Below are positions 15,435-22,090 of a stretch of 22,717 nt of DNA, piece after piece (the stretch's first letter is position 1; each line of letters starts with the position of its first letter). The translations under genes and the position numbers were made by a program. Below the pieces are notes generated by a model. The model was given only the letters and a program-made list of their open reading frames with translations, made no database searches and was not told the DNA's origin. Source of the stretch: JBBRCX01 sp038204465 (lineage in GTDB: Bacteria > Planctomycetota > Phycisphaerae > Tepidisphaerales > Tepidisphaeraceae); NCBI GenBank assembly GCA_038204465.1, contig JBBRCX010000075.1, positions 1 through 22,717 on the forward strand, read 5' to 3'.

Positions 15435-15518
15435 GCGCGTTTCCAACGGCGGAACGACAAGGGGGAGCAATGCCGACGCTTGAACGAGAGTTGAACGACG
15501 GCAGCGCGGGGACAAACG

Positions 15519-15547
15519 TTTCCGAGATGGATCAGGACCTTCGGAAA
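15519..15547 (-). terminator. Hairpin downstream of the YfcE-type gene, weak terminator candidate
   Basis: TTTCCGA (15519-15525) and TCGGAAA (15541-15547) form a perfect 7-bp stem with a 15-base loop, 10 bases after the phosphodiesterase stop. Read on the minus strand it is followed by CGTTTGTC, not a true T-run, so termination would be partial at best. Confidence 0.35.
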
Positions 15548-15556
15548 GCAAGAGGA

Positions 15557-16039
15557 TCAGATCGGGAGGAATCGCAGAAGATCGCTGTCGGTGTCGAGCA
15601 GCGCCACGGTCTTTTCCTTGGCGCGATGCAGTGCTCCAGGGTTGATGACGCGAACGCGGCCAATCCGCTCATCGTGCCGGACGTGCGTGTGCCCATGCAG
15701 CAGGTAATCGTGCCGCTGCTCGGCCAGGAGACGCCGCATCGCGGGCAGATCATCGCCATGAAGGACCGCGAAGTTTTTGCCGCCGAGCTCGAGCGCGCCC
15801 GCGGCGCCAAGCGATTTGATATGAAGTTTCTCCGCGTAGCGGTCGAGCGAGCGGCGGTCCCAGTCGTTGTTGCCCCAGACGAACGCCGAGGGCGTACCGG
15901 CCAATTGATCGAGTACGCGCTCGGAGCCGACGTCGCCGCAATGAATGAGGAACTCCGCCCCGAGCGTGCGCAGATGCTTGACGGCCAGCGCTGTCGCCTC
16001 GACGCGATCGTGAGTGTCACCCAGGATTCCGACGAGCAC
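15557..16039 (-). CDS. YfcE/MJ0936-type metallophosphoesterase
   Basis: The 160-residue product is a compact calcineurin-like phosphoesterase. All five metal and catalytic motifs are present: GDTHD (Asp8, His10), HCGDVG (Asp36), WGNNDW (Asn57/58, Asp59), LHGDD (His94) and LLHGHTHV (His116, His118). The length matches the YfcE family (about 160-185 residues), cytoplasmic enzymes that hydrolyse phosphodiesters, with cyclic or model phosphodiesters used in vitro; the true substrate here is unknown. The start is GTG at 16037-16039, chosen because MLVGILGDTHD is the family's usual N-terminus. No clear ribosome site is present. Same direction as the lipoprotein gene 61 bases upstream. Confidence 0.95.
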   Translation of the reverse strand: MLVGILGDTHDRVEATALAVKHLRTLGAEFLIHCGDVGSERVLDQLAGTPSAFVWGNNDWDRRSLDRYAEKLHIKSLGAAGALELGGKNFAVLHGDDLPAMRRLLAEQRHDYLLHGHTHVRHDERIGRVRVINPGALHRAKEKTVALLDTDSDLLRFLPI

Positions 16040-16100
16040 GAATGCAGAAGGTAACGTTGCGGGCGATGGCGCGTCCAGCAGCTGGGTGAGCTTCGCGAGT

Positions 16101-16745
16101 TCAGCGCTGCGCGGCTGGCTGGGTCGAGGGCTTTTTGGCTCGGCTGGTCTGCGGCACGATGGTTTCGGCGCAGCGCGCAGCCAGACTGAGTTCGGCCGGG
16201 TCTGGCGGAAAGGCGCGCTTGCAGCCGAAGTACACGACCCACGCGGTGAATCCGTCCGCGACGGCGAAACCTCTCACGTGATACTTCTTGTTTTCCGCTT
16301 CGAACCAGCAGCGCCCGAGGGAGTCGGTCCAGTCGCCGATCAATCGCCCATCATCGGCCTTTTCGGTATACCTTGCCTTGGCGAACCACAGCACCGCCCC
16401 GGCGCCCAGCGGAAGCGGCAGGTGGATCAGCCCCACGCCGACGCCGGTATGGCCCGAAGGCGAGCGCCACTGCTGGTGTGCGAAGAGCGGCGTGTGCTGC
16501 AGCGGCATCACTTCCCATTGGCGCGGCACGCCGCAACTGACTCTCACCGACTCGATCGTCTCCGCCGGCTTAAGCCCGGAGAAATCGATCATCGCCTGGT
16601 GTGCAATCAGTCGCTGGGTAATCAGTGGCGCAGAAGTCTGGCAGCCAGCGTTGATCGATGCTGTCGCGACAACGCCGATCACCGTCAAAGCCAGACGCGT
16701 GGCCCTTGCGGTGACGACGTGACGAGCGAAGTACAACACGCCCAT
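16101..16745 (-). CDS. Putative lipoprotein 1, uncharacterised family shared with lipoprotein 2
   Basis: The 214-residue product has a basic start, a hydrophobic segment (about residues 17-33) and a lipobox-like INAGC at Cys35, so it is probably a lipid-anchored envelope protein. The mature part contains WRSPSGHTGVGVGLIHLPLP, then GRCWFEAENKKYHVRGFAVA and TAWVVYFG. The same order is found in the next gene upstream (WVSPSGTTAYGV..., SLPWPVGA, RFVAEGGLYTIRAFLV, AWAVYAG), so the two are paralogues. A Pro/Thr/Gln tail follows. I do not recognise the family. ATG at 16743-16745 has GGAG about 7 bases upstream, and a 7-bp hairpin (16764-16783) lies just upstream of that site. Confidence 0.75.
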   Translation of the reverse strand: MGVLYFARHVVTARATRLALTVIGVVATASINAGCQTSAPLITQRLIAHQAMIDFSGLKPAETIESVRVSCGVPRQWEVMPLQHTPLFAHQQWRSPSGHTGVGVGLIHLPLPLGAGAVLWFAKARYTEKADDGRLIGDWTDSLGRCWFEAENKKYHVRGFAVADGFTAWVVYFGCKRAFPPDPAELSLAARCAETIVPQTSRAKKPSTQPAAQR

Positions 16746-16763
16746 AACGTCTCCATAACCCAG

Positions 16764-16783
16764 CGGCGGCCGGTATGCCGCCG
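16764..16783. repeat. Perfect hairpin before the lipoprotein 1 ribosome site
   Basis: CGGCGGC, six bases, GCCGCCG. It lies in the 109-base gap between the two paralogous lipoprotein genes, close to the ribosome binding site of the downstream one. There is no T-run. It may attenuate or stabilise the mRNA between the two genes. Confidence 0.45.
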
Positions 16784-16854
16784 GAACTATTAGCCTGACT
16801 GGCGCGTCCTCGTCGCGCCCGTTCGTCAGCTATGAACGGCATGCATGAGCTTCA

Positions 16855-17424
16855 TCAGCGTTCGCCCACACGAGTATGTTCGCGAGCCGATTGGGCCAGT
16901 TCAAGCTCTTGCTCGTTGACCGGTTCCCCCGTGCGCGTTCCCGCGTAGACGGCCCAGGCTCTCCAACCATGGGTGACCAGGAATGCGCGGATCGTATATA
17001 GCCCGCCCTCGGCGACGAAGCGGACTCCAGGCAGGTCGGCGTCCCGCTGGCGGCTCAGCAGATCGGCCCGCCCTTCACTCTTTTTCATTTCCTTCAGGAA
17101 GCCGCGCAGCGTCAGATCGGCCCCGACCGGCCAGGGGAGCGAGAAGCGGATGACGCCGTAAGCGGTGGTGCCGCTGGGACTCACCCAGACAAGATGGGTG
17201 TGCCGCCCGCTCTTCTTGAGGGGATCGGTATGCCAGGCGATCGGGGGCTGGCAGATCGCCTCAACCTCCGCGACGCGCTGCGGGTCGGTGAGCCCGACAG
17301 GCCGTTGCACGCTCACCGCGGGCTGCATCTTCGCCCGCTGCGCGGCGCATCCGAAGCACGAGAGCAGCGCGCTGGCGGCGAGCACGGTGAGGAGACGAAG
17401 AGGGTCGCGGCTTTGGCTATTCAT
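16855..17424 (-). CDS. Putative lipoprotein 2, paralogue of lipoprotein 1
   Basis: From ATG 17422-17424 the product has 189 residues. The N-terminus MNSQSRDPLRLLTVLAASAL continues to a lipobox-like CFGC at about Cys25, consistent with lipid anchoring. The longer open frame (to 17688) would be antisense-like Ser/Arg-rich sequence that overlaps rpmE and is rejected. Homology to lipoprotein 1 is seen in WVSPSGTTAYGVIRFSLPWP, RFVAEGGLYTIRAFLV and AWAVYAGTRTG. There is no Shine-Dalgarno before the ATG. Instead the ATG overlaps the stop of an upstream small frame as ATGAATAG (17424-17417), an arrangement typical of translational coupling. Function unknown. Confidence 0.72.
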   Translation of the reverse strand: MNSQSRDPLRLLTVLAASALLSCFGCAAQRAKMQPAVSVQRPVGLTDPQRVAEVEAICQPPIAWHTDPLKKSGRHTHLVWVSPSGTTAYGVIRFSLPWPVGADLTLRGFLKEMKKSEGRADLLSRQRDADLPGVRFVAEGGLYTIRAFLVTHGWRAWAVYAGTRTGEPVNEQELELAQSAREHTRVGER

Positions 17425-17506
17425 CCATGAATAGAACGTCGCCGTCGTCCGGGAAGTTTGACGGGGGCTCTTCCGACCGACGGCGGCGCAGTTTCGAGAA
17501 TGCCAG
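17417..17506 (-). CDS. Hidden small ORF between rpmE and lipoprotein 2 (non-ATG start, tentative)
   Basis: Immediately after the rpmE stop (TAG, 17516-17518) the same frame stays open for 32 codons and ends in TAG at 17417-17419. The encoded stretch AFSKLRRRRSEEPPSNFPDD continues GDVLFMDE, which reads like a real charged C-terminus rather than noise. It has no ATG, GTG or TTG start near its beginning; a CTG at 17504-17506 sits behind AAGTAGGA and could start a 29-residue peptide. Alternatively the frame is an rpmE readthrough extension. Its stop overlaps the lipoprotein 2 start, so translation of this frame would explain how a gene without a ribosome site is initiated. The start is unproven. 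Confidence 0.4.
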   Translation of the reverse strand: MAFSKLRRRRSEEPPSNFPDDGDVLFMDE

Positions 17507-17515
17507 ATAAGAGTC

Positions 17516-17752
17516 CTACTTCTTCTCAGCGCCGGCGGTCTTCTGGAAGCTGTAGGTGCCGCCAAATTTCTTGCTGAAGCGCTCCACGCGGCCGGCGGTA
17601 TCAACGAACTTCTGCTTGCCGGTAAAGAATGGATGGCACTGGCTGCAGATATCGACGGTGATCTTCGGCAGCGTGCTGCGCGTGACAAACGTGTTGCCGC
17701 AGGCGCAGTGGGCGTTGCAGGTCTGATAACGCGGGTGAATCTTGGGCTTCAC
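17516..17752 (-). CDS. rpmE: 50S ribosomal protein L31, zinc-binding type
   Basis: Start GTG at 17750-17752 is chosen because AAGGAG lies 6 bases upstream and the product then begins VKPKIHPRYQ, the family's usual N-terminus. The 78-residue protein has the C+ (zinc) pattern: Cys16 and Cys18 in CACGNTF and Cys36/Cys39 in CSQCHPFFTGKQKFVD, with an extra Cys12. The end GGTYSFQKTAGAEKK is basic. L31 sits on the large subunit and bridges to the small one. The open frame to 18118 is leader sequence. A promoter at 17915-17943 implies a leader of about 155 bases with two hairpins. Confidence 0.96.
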   Translation of the reverse strand: MKPKIHPRYQTCNAHCACGNTFVTRSTLPKITVDICSQCHPFFTGKQKFVDTAGRVERFSKKFGGTYSFQKTAGAEKK

Positions 17753-17943
17753 AATGAACTCCTTGGGCCGGTCGTGCGTCGGGCGAGGACCTCGCGAAAA
17801 TCGCGCGATCCTCATTTGCCTGACGTCAGCCGGGCTTATGGATCGTACGCTGATGGAGCGGACGAGTTTAGGTCCGCCAAGCCGAGCACGGTTCATGCCG
17901 TCAGCGGGGGCGGAACTGTAGCAAGCCGGAACAGGCGCGGCAA
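17753..17943 (-). promoter_or_regulatory. rpmE promoter and structured leader
   Basis: On the minus strand TTGCCG (17943-17938), a 17-base spacer and TACAGT (17920-17915) with TGC before the -10 form a strong sigma-70-type promoter. The predicted start is near 17908. The leader carries GCGGAC-8-GTCCGC (17858-17877) and a two-part hairpin, GAGGA-CCT-CGCGA-AAA-TCGCG-CGA-TCCTC as read on the plus strand (17785-17813), 33 bases before the start codon. TGACGTCA is also present at 17821-17828. Autogenous control by ribosomal proteins through such leaders, including L31 in enterobacteria, is known; application here is inference. Confidence 0.65.
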
Positions 17944-18092
17944 GGACAACGGGGCGGGAAAGGCTGGTTTTCCTGCCGAAAGCGTGGTTTTCAGGCAGCT
18001 TAAATGAGACCGCATTTGCCTGCGGCCGGAAATGAATCGTAGGCTGCACCGGCCGGCATGGTGTGCCGGAGGGGCAAGCTAACGGAGGCGAG

Positions 18093-18506
18093 ATGGAGTT
18101 GACCGAAACGTTGAGCATTCGTGCGAAGCAGCCGCTCTCGCAGCCGGATTGGCCGCCGCAGGTGGAGCTGATCCTGTCGGCAATGGAGACAGGCCGGCAC
18201 GATCACGTCAACCGCCGCGCCGCCCGCCGCATCCCCTACCGGGTGCGGGGGCAGCTCAAGCTTTTCACCGATGACGCACAGACCGAGGGGCGCGTGGTCT
18301 ACACGCGCGACGTGCACCCCCGTGGACTCGGGTTCATCACCCCCCACCGCCTGCCGCTGGGGTACGGCGGCCAGATCGAGCTGCCGGCTCCGGATGGACA
18401 GAGCGTGAGCGTGCACTGCACCCTCCTGAGGTGCCGCGAGGCAGCGCCGGGGTGGTTTGAGGGCGCGGTCTACTTCAATCGAGAGCAGCCTCAGCTCGTC
18501 CCCTGA
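18093..18506 (+). CDS. PilZ-domain protein, probable c-di-GMP-related
   Basis: ATG 18093 is chosen because GGAGG lies 5 bases upstream; the frame is open from 18063. The 137-residue product has an N-terminal helical part (about residues 1-36) and a PilZ barrel: the arginine motif RRAARRIPYR (residues 41-50), then YTRDVHPRGLGF (70-81), where the usual (D/N)xSxxG appears as DxHxxG with His75 replacing Ser, and the closing strand GWFEGAVYF. PilZ domains bind cyclic di-GMP and regulate motility, exopolysaccharide or attachment. The Ser-to-His change could alter binding. It is divergent from rpmE. It has no partner domain, so it would act through an unknown target. Confidence 0.88.
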   Translation: MELTETLSIRAKQPLSQPDWPPQVELILSAMETGRHDHVNRRAARRIPYRVRGQLKLFTDDAQTEGRVVYTRDVHPRGLGFITPHRLPLGYGGQIELPAPDGQSVSVHCTLLRCREAAPGWFEGAVYFNREQPQLVP

Positions 18507-19005
18507 ATCTCCAGGGCGGCGCAATCAGCTCGCCCCCCACCGCCGTCCGCTCATGTGAAGGACTTGGCCTGGCAACGCCCGCCCGCCGATGCCAATCCAT
18601 CTGCACGCGCGGCGACAATAAACGCTCGCCGCGTCCCCGCTTTGGATTTCCTGCATTTTCCATCGAAAAACCCATCCCTCACCCACCCCACGACCATCCG
18701 ACCCCCACCCGCTCCCCATCCGATCCCCATCCGGCCCCCATCACTCCGCCATGACTCTCCCGTCGAGCGTCCATCTCCTCCCCAACAACCCGCCGTTAAG
18801 GCTCCGACCATCCCCCATCCGCCCACCGCCCCGCAGCCAAGTCGTCACCGTGTACTTCCCACCCCCGCACCAACGAGCTACCGCAAAGAAAGCGCGAACA
18901 AAGGTGGAAGGCGGCCCGCATCACCTTCCGTGGCGATTGGCACGTCAACATCCCTCATCATCTACACCCTGCGGCGAAATCGCGCGCCGGGTAAAATGTG
19001 CGGAT
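18507..19005. other. Intergenic, low-complexity C-rich stretch with no gene recognised
   Basis: No frame shows a domain or ribosome site. The middle (about 18670-18850) is a degenerate array of CCCATCC/CCCCATCCG-like words; the frames through it are Pro/His/Arg-rich or Gly/Trp/Arg-rich as expected from base composition. GGGCG (18514-18518) and CGCCC (18531-18535) could be a weak hairpin after the PilZ gene. Confidence 0.5.
18671..18728 (-). repeat. G-quadruplex-forming tract
   Basis: On the minus strand 18689-18671 reads GGGGTGGGTGAGGGATGGG: four runs of three or more G with loops of 1, 3 and 2 bases, a canonical quadruplex motif. A second set (18702-18728) has runs of 4, 4, 3 and 5 G with loops of up to 7 bases. 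More G-runs continue to the right. Confidence 0.7.
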
Positions 19006-19620
19006 TCAGAGGGTCGAGACAGAGCAGACCCGTCCCGTTTGTCCCGTCCTGGACCCGTCCCGTTTGTCCCGTTCTTCATCACCGACCTGAAGGCTGATGA
19101 GATCTGCATCCCGTGACGCGATGAGCCGGCTATAGGTCTGCCCACATTCCGGGCACCGCTCTGGAGTGGCGCGCAGGTCATAGCCGCACACCGTGCAGTG
19201 TCCTGGAAGGGTCGCTCTACGTCTAAATCGCTGCAGGAGGAGGAGACAAGTTCCCACCGAGCAGAGGATCACGAACCACGACGGTAACCAGACAAAATAG
19301 AGAGGAGACTCATTATAACCTGTGCCGAAGCCGAGTGCCGGAGGCTGATAGAACGGGATTTGCTCGGTATACCATCTTGGCGACGTCATGGAATACACCC
19401 CCGCCTCTAAATGCATTGTTTTCGCCTTCGACGGATCAATCCGACCGTACATTCCGCGCAAATGTCCCGAAAAACCTCCGACAGCGAATATCTGACCGTT
19501 GGGGAGCGATAGCGTGATTTCGAACGACATACGATAGCTAAGCACGGCCATTGCGATCCCAGTCAGCAATGTGATGCAGGCGACTACGCCACAAACGCGA
19601 TGTAGCACTCGTCTCTTCAT
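19006..19620 (-). CDS. Membrane zinc-ribbon protein, copy A (altered C-terminus)
   Basis: From ATG 19618-19620 (aligned with the start of copy B) the product has 204 residues: a transmembrane segment at about 8-28, an extracytoplasmic domain with SFEITLSLPNGQIFAVGGF, a second transmembrane segment (PLYFVWLPSWFVILCSVG) and a cytoplasmic zinc ribbon CTVCGYDLRATPERCPECG. This ribbon is characteristic of many small planctomycete membrane proteins; its function is unknown. Compared with copy B a one-base indel just before the stop shifts the frame, so the protein runs on through the 25-bp repeats and gains about 25 residues, including GDEERDKRDGSRTGQTGR. No Shine-Dalgarno is seen. It belongs to the left unit of the tandem duplication. 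Confidence 0.8.
   Translation of the reverse strand: MKRRVLHRVCGVVACITLLTGIAMAVLSYRMSFEITLSLPNGQIFAVGGFSGHLRGMYGRIDPSKAKTMHLEAGVYSMTSPRWYTEQIPFYQPPALGFGTGYNESPLYFVWLPSWFVILCSVGTCLLLLQRFRRRATLPGHCTVCGYDLRATPERCPECGQTYSRLIASRDADLISLQVGDEERDKRDGSRTGQTGRVCSVSTL
19029..19071. repeat. 25-bp tandem repeat, 1.7 copies (left instance)
   Basis: CCCGTCCCGTTTGTCCCG is repeated at a 25-base period (19029 and 19054). The same array recurs at 19842-19883 at the start of the second duplication unit. It forms the left edge of each unit, which suggests it took part in the recombination. Confidence 0.85.
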
Positions 19621-19645
19621 CTGATCCACATGAAAGAGGGTACTC

Positions 19646-19843
19646 TCATTTTACAGTGACGGTAAGGGTGCCCGTGAGATTTGGATCGTTGTCTGCTACG
19701 ATCTCAACCTGATAGGTTCTGACGGGCGGCACGGGGCCTGCGCCTTGATAAGTATATTCCACCGTTGTATTCCCCAGCGCTTGGGATCGTTATTGGTAAT
19801 CTTGATATCCGTCGCAGCACCACCGCCTGCAATCGGGGTTACC
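19646..19843 (-). pseudogene. Duplicated 3' tail of the surface-protein gene
   Basis: This stretch matches the last 200 or so bases of the gene ending at 20459, including its stop codon and the PPVRTYQVEIVADNDPNLTG-like reading, but it lacks any upstream part. A one-base deletion near 19773-19795 relative to the intact copy also breaks the frame. It is a by-product of the tandem duplication and should not make a protein. Confidence 0.88.
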
Positions 19844-20657
19844 GTCCCGTTTGTCCCGTTCTGGACCCGTCCCGTTTGTCCCGTTCTTCATCACCGACCT
19901 GAAGGCTGATTAAGATCTGCCTCCGGCGACGCGATGAGCGGGCTATAGGTCTGCCCACATTCCGGACAACGCTCTGGAGTGGCGCGCAGGTCATAACCGC
20001 ACACCGTGCAGTGTCCTGGAAGGGTCGCTCTACGTCTAAATCGCTGCACGAGGAGGAGACAAGTTACCACCGAGCAGAGGATCACGAACCATGACGGTAA
20101 CCAGACAAAATAGAGAGGAAACGCGTTATGCCCTATGGCGAAGCCGAGTGCCGGAGGCTGATAGAACGGGTTTCGCTCGGTGTACCATCTTGGCGACGTC
20201 ATGGAATACACCCCCGCCTCCGCATGCATTTCTTTCGCCTTCGACGGGTCAATCCGACTGTAGCTCCCGCGCAAATGTCCCGAAAAACCTCCGACAGCGA
20301 ATAGCTGACCGTTGGGGAGCGATAGCGTGATTTCGAACGACATACGATAACTAAGCGCCGCCATTGCGAGCCAAGTCAGCAACGCGATGCAGACGACTAC
20401 GCCACAAATGCGATGTAACACCACTTTCTTCATCTAATCCACATGAAAGAGGATACTCTCATTTTACAGTGACCGTAAGGGTGCCCGTGAGATTTGGAGC
20501 GTTGTCTGCTACGATGTCAACCTGATAGGTTCTGACCGGCGGCACGGGGCCTGGGCCTTGATAAGTATATTCCACCGTTGTATTCCCGAGGCCTCCGAGA
20601 GTGTTGTTGGTAATCTTGATATCGATCGCAGCACCACCGCCTGCAATCGGGGTTACC
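19842..20657. repeat. Tandem segmental duplication, unit B (about 815 bp)
   Basis: It begins with the second 25-bp repeat array (19842-19883), carries zinc-ribbon copy B and the intact 3' end of the surface-protein gene, and ends at GGGGTTACC (to 20657). The junction between units is ACC followed directly by GTCCCG, showing only 2-3 bases of shared sequence at the crossover. Confidence 0.93.
19891..20433 (-). CDS. Membrane zinc-ribbon protein, copy B
   Basis: The 180-residue product matches copy A over nearly its whole length. It has a transmembrane segment at about 9-28, a domain of about 75 residues outside the membrane (SPRWYTERNPFYQPPALGF), a second transmembrane segment at about 105-130 and a zinc ribbon with Cys142, Cys145, Cys156 and Cys159. 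It ends EADLNQPSGR, probably the ancestral end. ATG at 20431-20433 is chosen because a stop lies directly upstream in frame. No strong ribosome site is seen; it begins 25 bases after the stop of the surface-protein gene in the same direction, so it may be read from the same message. Function unknown. Confidence 0.85.
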   Translation of the reverse strand: MKKVVLHRICGVVVCIALLTWLAMAALSYRMSFEITLSLPNGQLFAVGGFSGHLRGSYSRIDPSKAKEMHAEAGVYSMTSPRWYTERNPFYQPPALGFAIGHNAFPLYFVWLPSWFVILCSVVTCLLLVQRFRRRATLPGHCTVCGYDLRATPERCPECGQTYSPLIASPEADLNQPSGR

Positions 20658-22090
20658 TTTTTAATTTTCCAGATGTGCGCCTGTTTGTCGGAGGAATTCA
20701 CGTTTTGCGGATCCTTGCCCACTCCGGTTGAAAAGCTGATCGACGCGTCATTCGCGGTGACTTTTATTGCCTGCAACGCGATGCTGCGGGAGCGCTGGAA
20801 TCCACCGTTGGGAGTGTCAGTACCGGTATTCACAGTATAAGCGCCAGCTGCGAAGGTAAGATCGACACCCTCCTGCGGGAGTGTACCTTCGTCGATCACG
20901 GCCCCGTTTTCGTCCAGTATCTGGTACCTGACGTGACTCCATGCATCGGTCGTGTTCGGTGACACAACGGCCGATAGGTGCAGCGTTGAATTGCCGCCAG
21001 AGTCTGTCGTCGTGGTGAAAGTGCCTGTCGCGTCAGTATCAGCGGTGGCAGAATTACCGCTCACGTCATCCTGTAGCGTCATCGATTGAACAGAGACTTT
21101 AGCAGCCGTCACCTTCCAGTAGAAGTCATCATAATCGGTGTCATTAGGCGACGGGGCACTGTAGCTATCTTCCAAAACGATCAGCTGCTGATTTGCCGAC
21201 ACGCCAGAGCTCGCGAGACTGTTCCCAGAAATATTCCCCAATGCCGAGGCGACATTGACCCGGAACGGCCCAGTCTCGTTCGCAAACGTGTATGTGAGAG
21301 TAAGGCTTTGATTTGTGGTGCTATTCGTAACGCCGATCGTGGCGGTGCCGCTCACGGTCTGGAATACAGCGGAGCGCCAGCTGTTGGCGTACACCAAATT
21401 CGTCGTTGCGTGAAGCTGATCGCCCGACCCTCTCCAAGACGCGATGGTTTCGCCGATTGAGCCTGGGGTCAGTGTCACGCTGTACCAGCCGGAGGAGTTC
21501 GTTGCGAGCGTGGTCACGGATGAGGTTGCACTCGTCGCCGCAACATCTTGGTCATTCAAAGTGTCCACTCGAACCGTGTAAGTCTGATCCGGCTGCAGAT
21601 CTGTGAGCATTGCTGCGGTGGCGTCTGGGCCGGTCGTTGCGGCGGTGGTGAAGTTGGTGCCGTCTGTGGAGATTTGGATGCGGTACCCGCTCTCACGGGC
21701 AGAGTTGTCGAACCAGTCCAGACGGACGTCGCTGCCGTCTAGAGCATCGGGTCGCAGCCGCGTAGCGGCAGCCAATGCCGCTGTGGCGGCCACGGACTTC
21801 GCGTCATACGCAACCCAGTCCCCATCCTCGTCAGTGGCAGCGGCCACGATGGCGGCATCAGGGTGAGCCTCGGTGTAGGTGTGCTGAACAGTGGCAGGGT
21901 TCCCGCTCACTCTCTGTCCAATGCTGCCGTCCTGATCCGGATCCGACCCGTCACCCCAGTTGATGTCCCAGAATTGAATCGTGTCTGCGCCGGGGTCAAC
22001 GGATGAAAGGTTCAGCGTGTAAGGCGTGCCGACGACCGCGGTACTATCGCCTCCGATCGTCAACGTGGGTGTGATGTTGTCGATCAGCAC
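20459..22090 (-). CDS. Surface protein, C-terminal part: PKD and fibronectin-III-like domains (frameshifted from its N-terminal part)
   Basis: This 543-codon frame (first possible start GTG 22090, without a ribosome site) is best read as the continuation of the delta-60 frame. It begins LIDNITPTLTIGGDS, then a PKD-like domain (about residues 10-105) with FWDINWGDGSDPDQDG and VQHTYTE, then a fibronectin-III-like domain (about 105-200) with RLDWFDNSARESGYRIQIST and TYTVRVDTLNDQ. The remaining 340 residues are Thr/Ser/Asn-rich beta-type sequence with no family I can name, ending LTGTLTVTVK. Such architecture is usual for very large exported adhesion or matrix proteins. No C-terminal anchor or sorting signal is obvious. 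Confidence 0.85.
   Translation of the reverse strand: MLIDNITPTLTIGGDSTAVVGTPYTLNLSSVDPGADTIQFWDINWGDGSDPDQDGSIGQRVSGNPATVQHTYTEAHPDAAIVAAATDEDGDWVAYDAKSVAATAALAAATRLRPDALDGSDVRLDWFDNSARESGYRIQISTDGTNFTTAATTGPDATAAMLTDLQPDQTYTVRVDTLNDQDVAATSATSSVTTLATNSSGWYSVTLTPGSIGETIASWRGSGDQLHATTNLVYANSWRSAVFQTVSGTATIGVTNSTTNQSLTLTYTFANETGPFRVNVASALGNISGNSLASSGVSANQQLIVLEDSYSAPSPNDTDYDDFYWKVTAAKVSVQSMTLQDDVSGNSATADTDATGTFTTTTDSGGNSTLHLSAVVSPNTTDAWSHVRYQILDENGAVIDEGTLPQEGVDLTFAAGAYTVNTGTDTPNGGFQRSRSIALQAIKVTANDASISFSTGVGKDPQNVNSSDKQAHIWKIKKVTPIAGGGAAIDIKITNNTLGGLGNTTVEYTYQGPGPVPPVRTYQVDIVADNAPNLTGTLTVTVK

Larger units (their letters stand above)
19028..19843. repeat. Tandem segmental duplication, unit A (about 815 bp)
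   Basis: Unit A holds the 25-bp repeats, zinc-ribbon copy A, the intergenic segment and a 3' fragment of the surface-protein gene, ending in GGGGTTACC. Unit B repeats the same order at an offset of 812-814 bases. Small indels account for the changing offset. The divergence is visible but modest, so the event is not brand new. Confidence 0.93.

Noticed and set aside
17753..18118. N-terminal extension of L31
   Set aside because: The GTG at 17752 has AAGGAG at proper distance and the product then starts like other L31 proteins; the extension covers the promoter and leader.
18555..19097. Proline-rich protein encoded in the C-rich tract
   Set aside because: Low complexity on the DNA level explains the Pro/His content; the frame has no ribosome site and runs into the duplicated repeats.
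19028..20657. Insertion sequence or CRISPR array as the cause of the repeats
   Set aside because: No transposase, terminal inverted repeats or regularly spaced repeats; the structure is a simple two-unit tandem duplication.
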